A stretch of DNA of 64,000 nt from Colwellia sp. 20A7 (GTDB lineage: Bacteria; Pseudomonadota; Gammaproteobacteria; Enterobacterales; Alteromonadaceae). A model generated the notes under the pieces. That model was not told the origin of the DNA, ran no database searches, and saw only the letters and a list, made by a program, of their open reading frames with translations. The stretch lies in NCBI RefSeq assembly GCF_009832865.1, contig NZ_CP047130.1, positions 2,418,001 to 2,482,000 on the forward strand, given 5' to 3'. Shown here in pieces: positions 33,653 to 43,119 of this stretch. Each line of letters begins with the position of its first letter. Within the stretch, counting starts at the first letter, position 1. The translations under genes were made by a program, and so were the position numbers.

Positions 33653-33886
33653 CTAGTTACAACCACACCCACCGCCACCAAAGCCTTTACCACCACTTGA
33701 TGCCTCTTTACTGAAATAGATATGATCATCAAGCGCAGAGTCAACAGGCGATGCATTTAATAACATTTCTTTCTTGGCTAATAAATCTCGTTCCCATGGT
33801 TCAACACCCAAACCTAAGCTAGAACAGCCTGATGTAACCGTCAGTATTGAAGCGATTAATACTATATTTTTTATTTTAGACATCAT
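33653..33886 (-). CDS. DUF4266 family small lipoprotein
   Basis: A 77-residue protein. The signal sequence ends in a lipobox (TVTSGCSS), so the cysteine near residue 21 would be lipidated. The core GLGVEPWERDLLAKKEM is the DUF4266 signature. The tail is a glycine run ending GGGGCGCN, with two cysteines that could bind metal or be oxidised and reduced by the neighbouring thioredoxin-like protein. Function is unknown. It overlaps the tlpA-like gene by one base and is regularly seen with DUF3570 and ApbE genes. Confidence 0.82.
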   Translation of the reverse strand: MMSKIKNIVLIASILTVTSGCSSLGLGVEPWERDLLAKKEMLLNASPVDSALDDHIYFSKEASSGGKGFGGGGCGCN

Positions 33887-34392
33887 TATTTAACCTCTTT
33901 CTCAGTTAAGAATTGTTCAATTTCTTGTTGATATTGTTTAATTTTATTAGTAAAAAATCCGGTGTGTCTTAACTTTATTTTTCCATCGCGGCCAATAAGC
34001 ATACTGCTTGGCATTCCTTGAATATCAAAATGTTTTGCTATTTTCCCCCTTGGGTCATAAATAACAGGAAAACTCGCAGGCATTTCTATTAGAAACTTTT
34101 CAGCTAATGCTTTATTCGCGTCTAGGTTGATACTAACGACCGTAAAGCCTTGTTGCTTATATTTGTCTTGTATTGCGTTCATCCAAGGAAAAGATTTACG
34201 ACAAGGAACACACCATGATGCCCAAAAATCGATATAAACAACCTTACCCTTATGTTCAAGCAACGCTTGTTCTAACATAGTTTGACTACTAACCGTTGGT
34301 TGTTCGATGTTTTGTGCATTGCTAACGCATGTCACGCTTACTAATACAATAAAGCCGATAAATAATTGAGTTTGTTTAATTAAATTTTTCAA
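33886..34392 (-). CDS. TlpA-family periplasmic thioredoxin-like protein
   Basis: A 168-residue exported protein: signal peptide to about residue 26, then a thioredoxin fold of the TlpA/ResA type. The active site is WASWCVPC (Cys61 and Cys64) after YIDF, and the cis-proline region reads QGMPSSMLIGRDGKI. These proteins reduce or shuffle disulfides in the periplasm. It is the first gene of the nine-gene minus-strand run. A likely client is the cysteine-bearing DUF4266 lipoprotein translated right after it. Reduction partner (for example DsbD) is not in the window. Confidence 0.9.
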   Translation of the reverse strand: MKNLIKQTQLFIGFIVLVSVTCVSNAQNIEQPTVSSQTMLEQALLEHKGKVVYIDFWASWCVPCRKSFPWMNAIQDKYKQQGFTVVSINLDANKALAEKFLIEMPASFPVIYDPRGKIAKHFDIQGMPSSMLIGRDGKIKLRHTGFFTNKIKQYQQEIEQFLTEKEVK

Positions 34393-34699
34393 GTATCACC
34401 TGATTGGAAGTTTCGATTGATAGTTCATTAAACCATAGCTTAAATACCTTTTCTTAACGAATACTTAAAACTAATTTAATGATGGTAATTTTATCTACAT
34501 TTATTATCTATATACCGATTAGATAGATAATATTGCCGCTATTATTTACGTTTTATCGTTTAATTTAGCTTTATTTCATTATTTTATACATTTAGGTTGC
34601 TTTTTACTGCTGAGCTGTCAAAGTGTCAGTTACTAATTAGTGTAACAACACTAATTACTCACAATTCGATTCAACAATAATTAAAGGAGTAGCGCTTCA
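34393..34699. promoter_or_regulatory. Divergent promoter region of the tlpA operon and asnB
   Basis: A 307-bp AT-rich region between divergent genes. It must hold both promoters. Apart from the hairpin at 34634-34657 no defined element can be assigned; the repeats TTATCTA and TAGATAA near 34490-34530 are a possible operator. Confidence 0.45.
34634..34657 (+). promoter_or_regulatory. Inverted repeat in the asnB leader
   Basis: TAATTAGTGT-AACA-ACACTAATTA, a 10-bp perfect stem with a 4-base loop, ends 42 bases before the asnB ATG. The position fits an operator or a leader hairpin. Confidence 0.5.
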
Positions 34700-36364
34700 A
34701 TGTGTTCGATCTTTGGTATATTAGATATAAAAACAGGTGCTGATGCACTTCGTCCTCAAGCTTTAGAATATTCTCGCCTATTACGTCACCGTGGACCAGA
34801 TTGGTCAGGCATTTACAGTAACGACCATGCAATATTAGTGCATGAACGTTTATCAATTGTTGATACTGAGCATGGCGCTCAACCATTATACAACAATGAT
34901 AAAACTAACGTTTTAGCAGTTAATGGTGAAATTTATAACCATAAAGCTTTAGCAAGCGAATTAAATGTTGATTACGAATTTCAAACAGCCTCTGACTGTG
35001 AAGTTATTTTACCTTTATATGAAGAATTCGGTGCTGACTTTGTAGATAAACTACAAGGCATGTTCGCGTTTTGTTTATATAACTCAAAAGACAATAGCTA
35101 CCTAATTGCACGTGACCATATTGGTATTATCCCTTTATATACGGGTTATGATGCTGAAGGTAACTTCTATGTTGCTTCAGAAATGAAAGCATTAATGCCA
35201 ATATGTAAAACAGTATCTGAATTTCCTCCAGGACATATCTTAGATAGCCGCGTTGGTGAATTACAGAAGTATTACAAACGTAACTGGCAAGATTATGCTG
35301 CGATTAAAGACAATACAACAAGTAAAACTAAAATCCGTGAAGCATTAGAAGAATCTGTTAAAAGTCATTTAATGACTGATGTTCCTTACGGTGTTTTATT
35401 GTCTGGTGGTTTAGATTCATCATTAATTTCTGCTATTACGCAAAAGTTTGCTGCTCGTAGAATAGAAGACAATGACTTAGCTGAAGCTTGGTGGCCCAAA
35501 GTTCACTCATTTGCTTGTGGCTTAGCTGGCTCTCCTGATTTAGTTGCTGCAAAAACTGTTGCAGACAGTATTGGTACTACGCATCACAGTGTTATTTTTA
35601 CTGAGCAAGAAGGTATTGATGCACTTAAAGAAGTTATCTATCATTTAGAGACTTACGATGTAACAACTATTCGTGCTTCTACACCAATGTACTTAATGGC
35701 ACGTAAAATTAAAGCCATGGGTATTAAAATGGTACTTTCTGGTGAAGGTGCAGATGAAATATTTGGTGGTTACTTATACTTCCATAAAGCGCCAAACGCT
35801 CAAGAATTCCATGAAGAGTTATTACGTAAACTTGACAGACTACATAAGTTTGACTGTTTACGTGCTAATAAATCAATGTCTGCTTGGGGTATTGAAGCCC
35901 GTGTACCATTCTTAGATAAGAACTTCATGGATGTTGCAATGCGCATCAACCCTGAGGATAAGATGTGTGGTAACGGTAAAATGGAAAAAGCTATTTTACG
36001 TGAATCTTTTGAAGGTTATTTACCAAAAGAAATTTTGTGGCGTCAAAAAGAGCAATTCTCTGATGGTGTTGGTTACTCGTGGATTGACGGCTTAAAAGCA
36101 CATGTTGAAACATTAGTTACTGATCAACAACTTGAAAATGCACATATCAGATTCCCAGTAAATACGCCTGATAACAAAGAAGGCTATTACTACCGCACTA
36201 TTTTTGAAGAAAAATATCCATTAGCAACCGCTGCTGATTGTGTTATTGGTGGTAAATCTGTTGCTTGTAGTACTGAAGAAGCGCTAGCTTGGGATGAAAG
36301 CTTTAGAAATAATGCCGATCCATCGGGTCGTGCTGTATTAAGTGTACATAACGAAAGTTATTAA
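34700..36364 (+). CDS. asnB: Asparagine synthase B (glutamine-hydrolysing)
   Basis: A 554-residue two-domain enzyme making asparagine from aspartate, ATP and glutamine. Met-Cys at the start leaves Cys2 as glutaminase nucleophile (MCSIFGILDI), with RHRGPDWSG and AVNGEIYNHKAL in the N-terminal domain. The synthetase domain has the pyrophosphate loop LLSGGLDSSLISAI and VLSGEGADEIFGGYLYFH. Length equals the E. coli enzyme. AAAGGAG lies upstream of the ATG. It is followed by a strong terminator at 36378-36423. Confidence 0.97.
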   Translation: MCSIFGILDIKTGADALRPQALEYSRLLRHRGPDWSGIYSNDHAILVHERLSIVDTEHGAQPLYNNDKTNVLAVNGEIYNHKALASELNVDYEFQTASDCEVILPLYEEFGADFVDKLQGMFAFCLYNSKDNSYLIARDHIGIIPLYTGYDAEGNFYVASEMKALMPICKTVSEFPPGHILDSRVGELQKYYKRNWQDYAAIKDNTTSKTKIREALEESVKSHLMTDVPYGVLLSGGLDSSLISAITQKFAARRIEDNDLAEAWWPKVHSFACGLAGSPDLVAAKTVADSIGTTHHSVIFTEQEGIDALKEVIYHLETYDVTTIRASTPMYLMARKIKAMGIKMVLSGEGADEIFGGYLYFHKAPNAQEFHEELLRKLDRLHKFDCLRANKSMSAWGIEARVPFLDKNFMDVAMRINPEDKMCGNGKMEKAILRESFEGYLPKEILWRQKEQFSDGVGYSWIDGLKAHVETLVTDQQLENAHIRFPVNTPDNKEGYYYRTIFEEKYPLATAADCVIGGKSVACSTEEALAWDESFRNNADPSGRAVLSVHNESY

Positions 36365-36377
36365 CAGTTAATTTTAT

Positions 36378-36430
36378 ACTTTTATCGACTTGGTTACTTT
36401 ATTAGCACTGAGTCGATAAAAGTGTTTTTT
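36378..36430 (+). terminator. Rho-independent terminator of asnB
   Basis: A 13-bp perfect stem, ACTTTTATCGACT and AGTCGATAAAAGT, with a 20-base loop, followed by GTTTTTT. Confidence 0.88.
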
Positions 36431-36554
36431 CTTTATTGTTTGTTTAATAAAGTAAAAATAAATAATACTTATTTCAAGAAAACCCCACTTACCTCTGAAA
36501 ATTCATTTTTTTGACTATAGAATCTAAAATTACGTAGCAATTCTTCATTTTATT

Positions 36555-38480
36555 CTAACCAATAACAACCTTATTTCGGCCATCCGCTTTTGCTTGATAA
36601 AGTAACTCATCCGCTTTTTTAATGTGAAAATCAAGGTTATTATTTGCCTTGCTAGTTATTGACGCTCCGACACTGAAAGTGATATCCCAATCGAGAGCAG
36701 GATGACCACTTTTAATATCTATACAATAATTAGCAAAATTTTCATTTAAACGTTTAAAAATATTATCTACCACTGATTTATTGGTTGTATGTAAAATAAA
36801 TAACCACTCTTCACCACCATAACGGCCAAATTTATCATTTTCCCTTAATGTTTTTCTTGCTGCATTTGCAAAAGCAATCAGCACTATATCCCCTATGTCA
36901 TGGCCTAAAGTATCGTTAACCTTTTTAAAGTAATCTAAATCAACAATAGCAATAGTTAACTCATTATCGCTTAAACTTGTTTCGGCTATTAACATAATAC
37001 CTCGTCTATTAGGAGAGTTAGTTAGGTAATCAGTATTGGCAATAGCATGATATTTTTTACGTTGGCTTACCTGTCTATTAATCAATAGTAATGAAAAAAG
37101 TATCAATATTACGGCAATAGCCGTACTTAAACGCCAAATTATTTTTTGTTGATACTCTTCCTTAGCTTTAAATTCAGTCATAGCATTAACTTGTGCTAAG
37201 CGAAATATTTCAGCCTCCTTTTCTTTTACTTCAAATGTAACTTGCAGCGTTTTAATATTATTTTCACTTGTAGCTTCTAGGTGCTTTTTCGTGAAGATAA
37301 GCTCTTGCTCTATGGCTTCAAAAGCTTCTTCATTTAAGCCGAGTTGTCGTTTTAATTTATAACGTTTACTTAAAAAATTAGACTTATAAATACTTCTACT
37401 AAACTTATCTAATAAAGCAAAAACATCATCATTTACCTTATTCGCTTTTTCTATAAAGTCTTGTTCAATATAAATATCACTCAATAAAATCATTGATGCT
37501 AAATGCATATCATGTACACCAGCCGCACTAGCAAGAGCTATATTGTCATGCACATTATTCAAAGCTTTATCATAATGTCCTTCAGAAAATTCAATTTTTG
37601 AAATGATATATTGAGAAAAAGCAATGCCTGTATGCATATTCACTGACTTAAAGTACAGTAATGCTTTTTTCAAATAGACTAATGCTTCTTCATTCTCACC
37701 CTTGTCTTTCAGTATAGTGCCCATACTCCAATAGGCTTTTGAGGTTAAATGTTCATCATTAGTTTTTTCATAAGCAACTATCGCTTGTTTAGAGAAGCTT
37801 AAGGCTTTCTCCTTTTCATCTGAGAAGTTATATGCATCACTAATTTTACGTAGAAAAAATCCTTGTGATGAAAAATCGTCATATGTTATTGCTAATTCTA
37901 ACCCTTCTACTGATACCTCGAGCGTTTTTTTAAGCTTATCTACAGACGTATAGTAATAAGACAGAGCACGAAAAATAATAATCTTTTCTTTATCACTACG
38001 CAGTAAACCCCCTTCCTCCAATTGCTTAGCTAATACTTTAGCTTCTGTTGGATCTTCCTGACGAGAAAGGTATTTCAATTTTGATTCGAGCAAGAGTAAA
38101 TACAAATCCCATTGTTTTTTAATCCCCTCTTTTTCTATGTAGGTATTAATATGGTGATTAAGGGCTTCATATTTTTCTTGTCTAAAAAGTAATTCGCTGT
38201 ATAAGGCAGCAGTTTCAAGATGCAGTGTTGCCCAATTATTACTTTTACTTATTTCAAATACTTTTTGGAGTTGTTTTTCATTCTTGAGATAATCGAGTTT
38301 ATTCACTCTAATATCGTTAATAAATTTATTAGCTGATTGATAATCTATTGACTGAAATGGTGATTCAGGTGGGCTAGTCTTAGCTAACAGTTTGTTATTA
38401 AGAAAAATGAAAAGAGTAAAAATAAGGCACTTTGCAAACACAATATAATAACTGTGTGATTTGTTAATTTTATTTAGCAT
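36555..38480 (-). CDS. TPR-containing diguanylate cyclase
   Basis: A 641-residue protein. An N-terminal signal/membrane segment (CLIFTLFIFLNNKLLA) is followed by about 370 residues of TPR-like helices (EKEKALSFSKQAIVAYEK, GENEEALVYLKKALLYFK), a coiled coil and a second membrane span (IAVILILFSLLLIN). The C-terminal GGDEF domain reads DYLTNSPNRRG, VDLDYFKKVNDTLGHDIGD and the active site YGGEEW. The inhibitory RxxD (REND) lies five residues before it, so c-di-GMP feedback is likely intact. The TPR part probably senses a periplasmic ligand. It is monocistronic and convergent with asnB. Confidence 0.92.
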   Translation of the reverse strand: MLNKINKSHSYYIVFAKCLIFTLFIFLNNKLLAKTSPPESPFQSIDYQSANKFINDIRVNKLDYLKNEKQLQKVFEISKSNNWATLHLETAALYSELLFRQEKYEALNHHINTYIEKEGIKKQWDLYLLLLESKLKYLSRQEDPTEAKVLAKQLEEGGLLRSDKEKIIIFRALSYYYTSVDKLKKTLEVSVEGLELAITYDDFSSQGFFLRKISDAYNFSDEKEKALSFSKQAIVAYEKTNDEHLTSKAYWSMGTILKDKGENEEALVYLKKALLYFKSVNMHTGIAFSQYIISKIEFSEGHYDKALNNVHDNIALASAAGVHDMHLASMILLSDIYIEQDFIEKANKVNDDVFALLDKFSRSIYKSNFLSKRYKLKRQLGLNEEAFEAIEQELIFTKKHLEATSENNIKTLQVTFEVKEKEAEIFRLAQVNAMTEFKAKEEYQQKIIWRLSTAIAVILILFSLLLINRQVSQRKKYHAIANTDYLTNSPNRRGIMLIAETSLSDNELTIAIVDLDYFKKVNDTLGHDIGDIVLIAFANAARKTLRENDKFGRYGGEEWLFILHTTNKSVVDNIFKRLNENFANYCIDIKSGHPALDWDITFSVGASITSKANNNLDFHIKKADELLYQAKADGRNKVVIG

Positions 38481-38663
38481 ATAATCCTTTATAAACTTTG
38501 GTTTTCTTTAGGTCGATGCACCTATTAGTAAAACGTTGTTGTATAAATATTATTGAATTCAATTACTTTGTATACCTCATTAATACTTGATCATAATGTA
38601 TCAGCTCTCTATTGGTTAGGCAATAATAGAGCGCTAATAATAAAAACCACCTGTTCAATAAAC

Positions 38664-39221
38664 TTAACGTTTTGTTTTACAGGCTAATTTATAATAGTGA
38701 TTATTATTAAATTCAAAATTATTAATAACAGTTAATGGTGATTTTTTCGTATGTGCTTCATATGAGCGTGTATTAATTTTATTAATAAAAGTAACCATTA
38801 CTGGATAACGCTTTGTCATTTCACTTAGCGAAAAATTAAAGATACTTTCAAAGACACCTTGCCCACGAACGGCTTTATCAACACAAACAGGACCATATTG
38901 ATAAGAGTTTTCTTTGGTAATTGTTTGCTCCAAACAAGTTGAGTCATGCAAATTTTCAATCATAAATTGAAACATTGGCCACTGTGACCAATAATCCCAT
39001 GAAGCTGCCATAGCATAAGCAACTACCTTATGATTGACACAGGCAATAAAAAGTCCCTTTTCATCTTGAATTAAACTAGTTAAATGCTCTTTAGTAAATG
39101 CTGTTGTTATAAAACCATCAGTTTTGTCTTCTTCACTAATTGAGTCAATTTGATATTTATAATGAAGAGTCAAAATTTCATTAATATTTTCTAGTGTCGC
39201 TACTTTTAATTCAATATTCAT
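38664..39221 (-). CDS. GNAT-family N-acetyltransferase
   Basis: A 185-residue protein with an acetyl-CoA-binding fold. The N-terminal IELKVATLENINEILTLHYKYQ, central GLFIACVNHKVVAYAMAASW and YGPVCVDKAVRGQGVFESIF (motif A, R/Q-x-x-G-x-G/A) support the assignment. The C-terminal part VMVTFINKINTRSYEAHTK is typical of GNAT motif B. The substrate is unknown. It is a single gene between the diguanylate cyclase and the DUF4105 gene, with AT-rich spacers on both sides. Confidence 0.85.
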   Translation of the reverse strand: MNIELKVATLENINEILTLHYKYQIDSISEEDKTDGFITTAFTKEHLTSLIQDEKGLFIACVNHKVVAYAMAASWDYWSQWPMFQFMIENLHDSTCLEQTITKENSYQYGPVCVDKAVRGQGVFESIFNFSLSEMTKRYPVMVTFINKINTRSYEAHTKKSPLTVINNFEFNNNHYYKLACKTKR

Positions 39222-39335
39222 ATTTTAAAAACCTAAGTTCACCAATGAGTGATTAATTATTATGTGTTTACTTAAACCTGTGATGATATATTTATTCCTA
39301 AAATACTATCAAGTTTGTTACTCGTACATTCAAAA

Positions 39336-41195
39336 CTAAAAATAATATCTATATTCAATTTTCAATTCATTATAATGTTTCGCATCATAAACTTTAGAAT
39401 CCACTTTATGAAAACCTGCTGATAAACGAAGACTACTTGTATCACCTATCTGAATGTTTTGTTGTAAACTAATTCGACTACGTTTAGTTTGATCAAATAA
39501 GAATTGATAGTGCTCTGCTTCCAATAATAAAGTTGTTTTCGGCCAATAGTAAATGAATCCAGCATGCAAACCTGGTGCAATATTTGTGTAAGAATCTAGT
39601 TTTCTATTAAACTCTAAACGTCCTGTTGCCATTAAAAATACATAACTATTTTCAAGTGGTCGATAGCTAACACCTCTTCCGGCAGTACCTTGTGTTACTA
39701 ACACTTCTTTTTCGCCTGTCCATTGCTGTTCGACACTAAGATTTGCTTGCCATGACCAGGGAGAAACAAACTCATTACGTTCGGATAGTGAAATAATATT
39801 CAGCAACTCTGCTTTATCGAGTTTAATATCGTCATTTTCATAAACACGAAAGCTAATGTTAACCATGTTTAATGACATTCCTGCATAATAACCATCTAGT
39901 GGATCGGTTAAATCGTGATAACTGCCTCGGTACTTAAACTCTGCGAAATTGTTCTTGTCATTTTGACCTACACTCACTGAAACCATTGTTGTTTTATGGC
40001 CTTGATCTGGGCTAGTTGGTGTTGCTATAGAGATATCTAGATTCGTTGGGTTTTTATTTAAATATCGTAATAACTCGAAACTTCGGCGGGTAATATCAAC
40101 ATCACGTCCATTAAAAGTATTTTTATAACGTAAATAACGATAAGTACTATCGACAACTAGCTGCTTCTTTTCGGTAGGTAAGTTTGTGAAACTACCATCT
40201 GATAAAACCTTAATATCTTCGCTTAACGCTAAAACAAGCTTTCGTTCTGTCGCTGATAATAATGTTAAATGTGCCTCAAGCTCTGTCAAAATAGAAGGTC
40301 TATAGTATTTGTCAGCTACTAAATTAGCATCGTCGACTACCCTTATCGTATCTAATGGCATTGCTGTCACAGGAAAATTATTAGTTAAATAAAGACCAGG
40401 TCTTGCAACATCAAGTAACTCTAACAATCGGAATGAACAATTTTCATCGAAAAAGTAGTATTCAAAGTTAATGCCCTGTAACTCCCATATATGAGAAAGC
40501 ATTTTATCAATTTCATCGTCAGTTAAATTAAGCTTATATTCCCATAAGTCCCTATTTTCTAAACGACTGTATTCTTTGATTTTTTCAAAATAAGGGTTAG
40601 CTGCAAAACTACCTGGGTAACCACCGGTAAGACCTTTTGCCGCATAAAGAAATCCATTTTCATTTTCAGGTACTGTCGCACCAAAATTTAATGCATAAGA
40701 TAAATAAGTCGAGTTATTATCAACTTCTTCCGTATCAAAACGTAAAAAAGTATGACCATACATTGAAGAAGGACTGTTCAGTTGCGCAGAAGCAAAAACA
40801 AGTACAACTGATTTAGTGTTTAAGCGATCTCTCCAATTGATGTATTCTGTACAATCATTTGAAAGAATTTCACTGGCTAACTCTGGTATGTTATTAAGTA
40901 AAAAAGCGGTTCTTGCTGGGTATCTACATTGAATAGCACTATCATTTTTTAAGGCTTTTAACGTTGCCAACAATTCGTTTTGCGGGTTTTTATAACCATC
41001 AGTGGCGATAAAAAATTTACTATCATCTACATAACTTTCTATTTGGCTGCTATTTTTTTCTGTACTTATGTGCAGTAATGCTCGCCACTCTGTAGTTTGC
41101 GATAACGAGAAAGTATCTACTGAATTATCGGCATAAACCTTTAATGATAGTAAGATGATAAAAGAAACGGTAAGAGAACGGAAAATAAGATTCAT
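39336..41195 (-). CDS. DUF4105 / Lnb-type N-terminal domain protein
   Basis: A 619-residue exported protein with a signal peptide (SFIILLSLKVYA). The DUF4105 domain, also named the Lnb N-terminal periplasmic domain, spans about residues 110-270: SPSSMYGHTFLRFDT, ALNFGATVPENENG, GGYPGSFAANPYFEK and the Cys-containing FFDENCSFRLLELLD. The C-terminal 250 residues have beta strands ending in KIEYRYYF, an outer-membrane-like end. Lnb transfers an acyl chain on lipoproteins in some bacteria; whether this larger form does so is unknown. A terminator separates it from the DUF3015 gene upstream. Confidence 0.82.
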   Translation of the reverse strand: MNLIFRSLTVSFIILLSLKVYADNSVDTFSLSQTTEWRALLHISTEKNSSQIESYVDDSKFFIATDGYKNPQNELLATLKALKNDSAIQCRYPARTAFLLNNIPELASEILSNDCTEYINWRDRLNTKSVVLVFASAQLNSPSSMYGHTFLRFDTEEVDNNSTYLSYALNFGATVPENENGFLYAAKGLTGGYPGSFAANPYFEKIKEYSRLENRDLWEYKLNLTDDEIDKMLSHIWELQGINFEYYFFDENCSFRLLELLDVARPGLYLTNNFPVTAMPLDTIRVVDDANLVADKYYRPSILTELEAHLTLLSATERKLVLALSEDIKVLSDGSFTNLPTEKKQLVVDSTYRYLRYKNTFNGRDVDITRRSFELLRYLNKNPTNLDISIATPTSPDQGHKTTMVSVSVGQNDKNNFAEFKYRGSYHDLTDPLDGYYAGMSLNMVNISFRVYENDDIKLDKAELLNIISLSERNEFVSPWSWQANLSVEQQWTGEKEVLVTQGTAGRGVSYRPLENSYVFLMATGRLEFNRKLDSYTNIAPGLHAGFIYYWPKTTLLLEAEHYQFLFDQTKRSRISLQQNIQIGDTSSLRLSAGFHKVDSKVYDAKHYNELKIEYRYYF

Positions 41196-41245
41196 ATAAT
41201 TTCAAAATAAAAACACTAAAATAAATAGGATAAGTAATGTAATAA

Positions 41246-41270
41246 AAAAGGCTACATTTAGTAGCCTTTT
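41246..41270 (-). terminator. Terminator downstream of the DUF3015 gene
   Basis: A 10-bp perfect stem, AAAAGGCTAC and GTAGCCTTTT, with a 5-base loop and a T-run on the minus strand. Confidence 0.85.
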
Positions 41271-41289
41271 ATAAGATATTTAATAAATA

Positions 41290-41769
41290 CTATGCAGTGT
41301 ATTTAGCTAATATCTCATCATTTTTCATTAATGAAAACATAGAACTAACAACATGTTCAGTAGTTGCATTTTCAGAAGGGAATAATGTATCGAAGTTATT
41401 ATGTAAAGTTGCTTCAAAGTGAGCACGCTCAGCTTCAGAAACACCTAAAGAAACAGCTACAGCTGTTAATGCTTCACCGTTACCACGTGCAACATCTTCA
41501 CTAAACTCGTCCATAATCATACTAACATCAATCATTTCCTTGCCGCCGTACGTTAACGTACCGTCAGTAGAACAACCATTAGTACCAAAAGTCATACCAA
41601 AAGTATTGTTACCTGTTGAGCCGTTAGTTGTCGCTGCAAGTACATGACTTGGCGTGCCACTTTGGCCAGCAAATAACATATTACCCCAACCACAAGTTTG
41701 GCTACCAGGTGCATCAGCTAAAGCAGATGTAGATACTAACATTGCAGATGCAATCAATAATTTTTTCAT
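41290..41769 (-). CDS. DUF3015 family exported protein
   Basis: A 159-residue protein with a clear signal peptide (KLLIASAMLVSTSALA). The mature start GSQTCGWGNMLFAGQSGTPS and the TTNGSTGNNTFGMTFGTNGC segment are the DUF3015 signature; two cysteines may form a disulfide. It is an abundant-type small envelope protein of unknown function, often beside DUF4105 genes as here. A strong ribosome site (AGGGATTAATT) precedes the ATG at 41769. Confidence 0.87.
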   Translation of the reverse strand: MKKLLIASAMLVSTSALADAPGSQTCGWGNMLFAGQSGTPSHVLAATTNGSTGNNTFGMTFGTNGCSTDGTLTYGGKEMIDVSMIMDEFSEDVARGNGEALTAVAVSLGVSEAERAHFEATLHNNFDTLFPSENATTEHVVSSMFSLMKNDEILAKYTA

Positions 41770-41937
41770 AATTAATCCCTATAATTTAGTTTGTTATCTA
41801 ATATCCAACTGATATTAGAGTGCGCATTCTAATGTAAGTGCTCAATAAATTCACCTTTATTCGTATAAAAAGTAAAATTTAGAATAAAAGATTATTCTAT
41901 AAGCACATGGGTTACCACCACTCATATAATACCGGCG

Positions 41938-42948
41938 TTATAAACCACTAACTATCTCTTTAATCAGCGGTGGACCCTGATAGATAAAGCCAGTATAAAC
42001 TTGTACTAAACTTGCCCCCGCGGCTATTTTTTCATTGGCATCATTGCTAGAAGCAATACCACCAACGCCTATAATAGGTAATTTACTATCTAACGCTTTT
42101 GCTAAAATGCGGATAACAGTTGTACTCTTATCTTTAACCGGTGTTCCACTTAAACCGCCCTGCTCAGTGCTATGTTCAAGTTGCTCAACGCCTTCTCGAG
42201 ATAAGGTAGTATTAGTTGCAATAACACCGTCAATACCGTTATCAATTAAAGATTTAGCAATCGATTTCACTTCATCTTCAGTTAAATCTGGGGCTATTTT
42301 AACGGCAAGTGGAATATATTTTCCATATTGATTAGCTAAGGTTGCTTGCTCTGCTTTTAATGCTGACAACAACTCGTTTAACGCATCACCATATTGTAAT
42401 GCTCTTAAGCCTGGGGTATTCGGTGATGATATATTTACTGTGATATATGTGGCGAAGTTATAAACTTTACGCATGCAATGAATGTAATCATCTTTCGCAT
42501 TTTCTTCTGGAGTATCTTTATTTTTCCCTATATTTATCCCTAACACTCCATTAAAGTTAGCTGCGCGTACTTGCGATACTAGATAATCAACGCCTTTATT
42601 ATTAAACCCCATACGATTAATAATGGCATTAGCTTCAGGTAGTCTAAATATTCGCGGTTTGTCATTACCAGGTTGTGGTCTAGGTGTTACCGTTCCAACT
42701 TCAATAAAACCAAAGCCCATTGCTGCGAAAGCATTGATACACTCGGCATTTTTATCTAATCCCGCAGCCAAGCCCAATGGATTAGGGAAATCAATTCCCA
42801 TCACGTTAACCGGTTTTTCGGCGACACGTTGCTTATAAAGTGCATTTAAAGGATTTGACCCCGTACTTTTTAACCCTTTAATTGTCAACTCATGAATAGT
42901 TTCAGCATCAAATTTAAATAGAACTTTACGAATAGCAGGATAGAACAT
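41938..42948 (-). CDS. pyrD: Dihydroorotate dehydrogenase (quinone), class 2
   Basis: A 336-residue membrane-associated flavoenzyme of pyrimidine synthesis, passing electrons from dihydroorotate to quinone. The N-terminal helix for membrane binding, [16 protein letters not shown] (residues 54-69), [34 protein letters not shown] (with the class 2 catalytic Ser nearby) and the C-terminal [19 protein letters not shown] are all in place. Length equals E. coli PyrD. It is read from its own promoter region downstream of the gdhB terminator. Confidence 0.97.
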   Translation of the reverse strand: MFYPAIRKVLFKFDAETIHELTIKGLKSTGSNPLNALYKQRVAEKPVNVMGIDFPNPLGLAAGLDKNAECINAFAAMGFGFIEVGTVTPRPQPGNDKPRIFRLPEANAIINRMGFNNKGVDYLVSQVRAANFNGVLGINIGKNKDTPEENAKDDYIHCMRKVYNFATYITVNISSPNTPGLRALQYGDALNELLSALKAEQATLANQYGKYIPLAVKIAPDLTEDEVKSIAKSLIDNGIDGVIATNTTLSREGVEQLEHSTEQGGLSGTPVKDKSTTVIRILAKALDSKLPIIGVGGIASSNDANEKIAAGASLVQVYTGFIYQGPPLIKEIVSGL

Positions 42949-42992
42949 AAAACCTAGAACCTCAAAGTAGTTATACGTAGGAGCAGAAATAA

Positions 42993-43039
42993 AAAATCCC
43001 CGCTGAACTTAAAACATTAATAAGTTAGGCGAGGATTTT
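42993..43039 (-). terminator. Terminator hairpin between gdhB and pyrD
   Basis: AAAATCCCCGC and AACTT pair with AAGTT and GCGAGGATTTT across a loop of about 13 bases, with one unpaired base in the stem and a T-run on the minus strand. It most likely ends gdhB; a pyrD leader role is possible. Confidence 0.7.
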
Positions 43040-43119
43040 ATCAGTTAACACGTTATTTATACATTGCTTTTAGCGGTAATAAATTAACTTTATAACCTAA
43101 ACTTTCATTTAATATAAAT

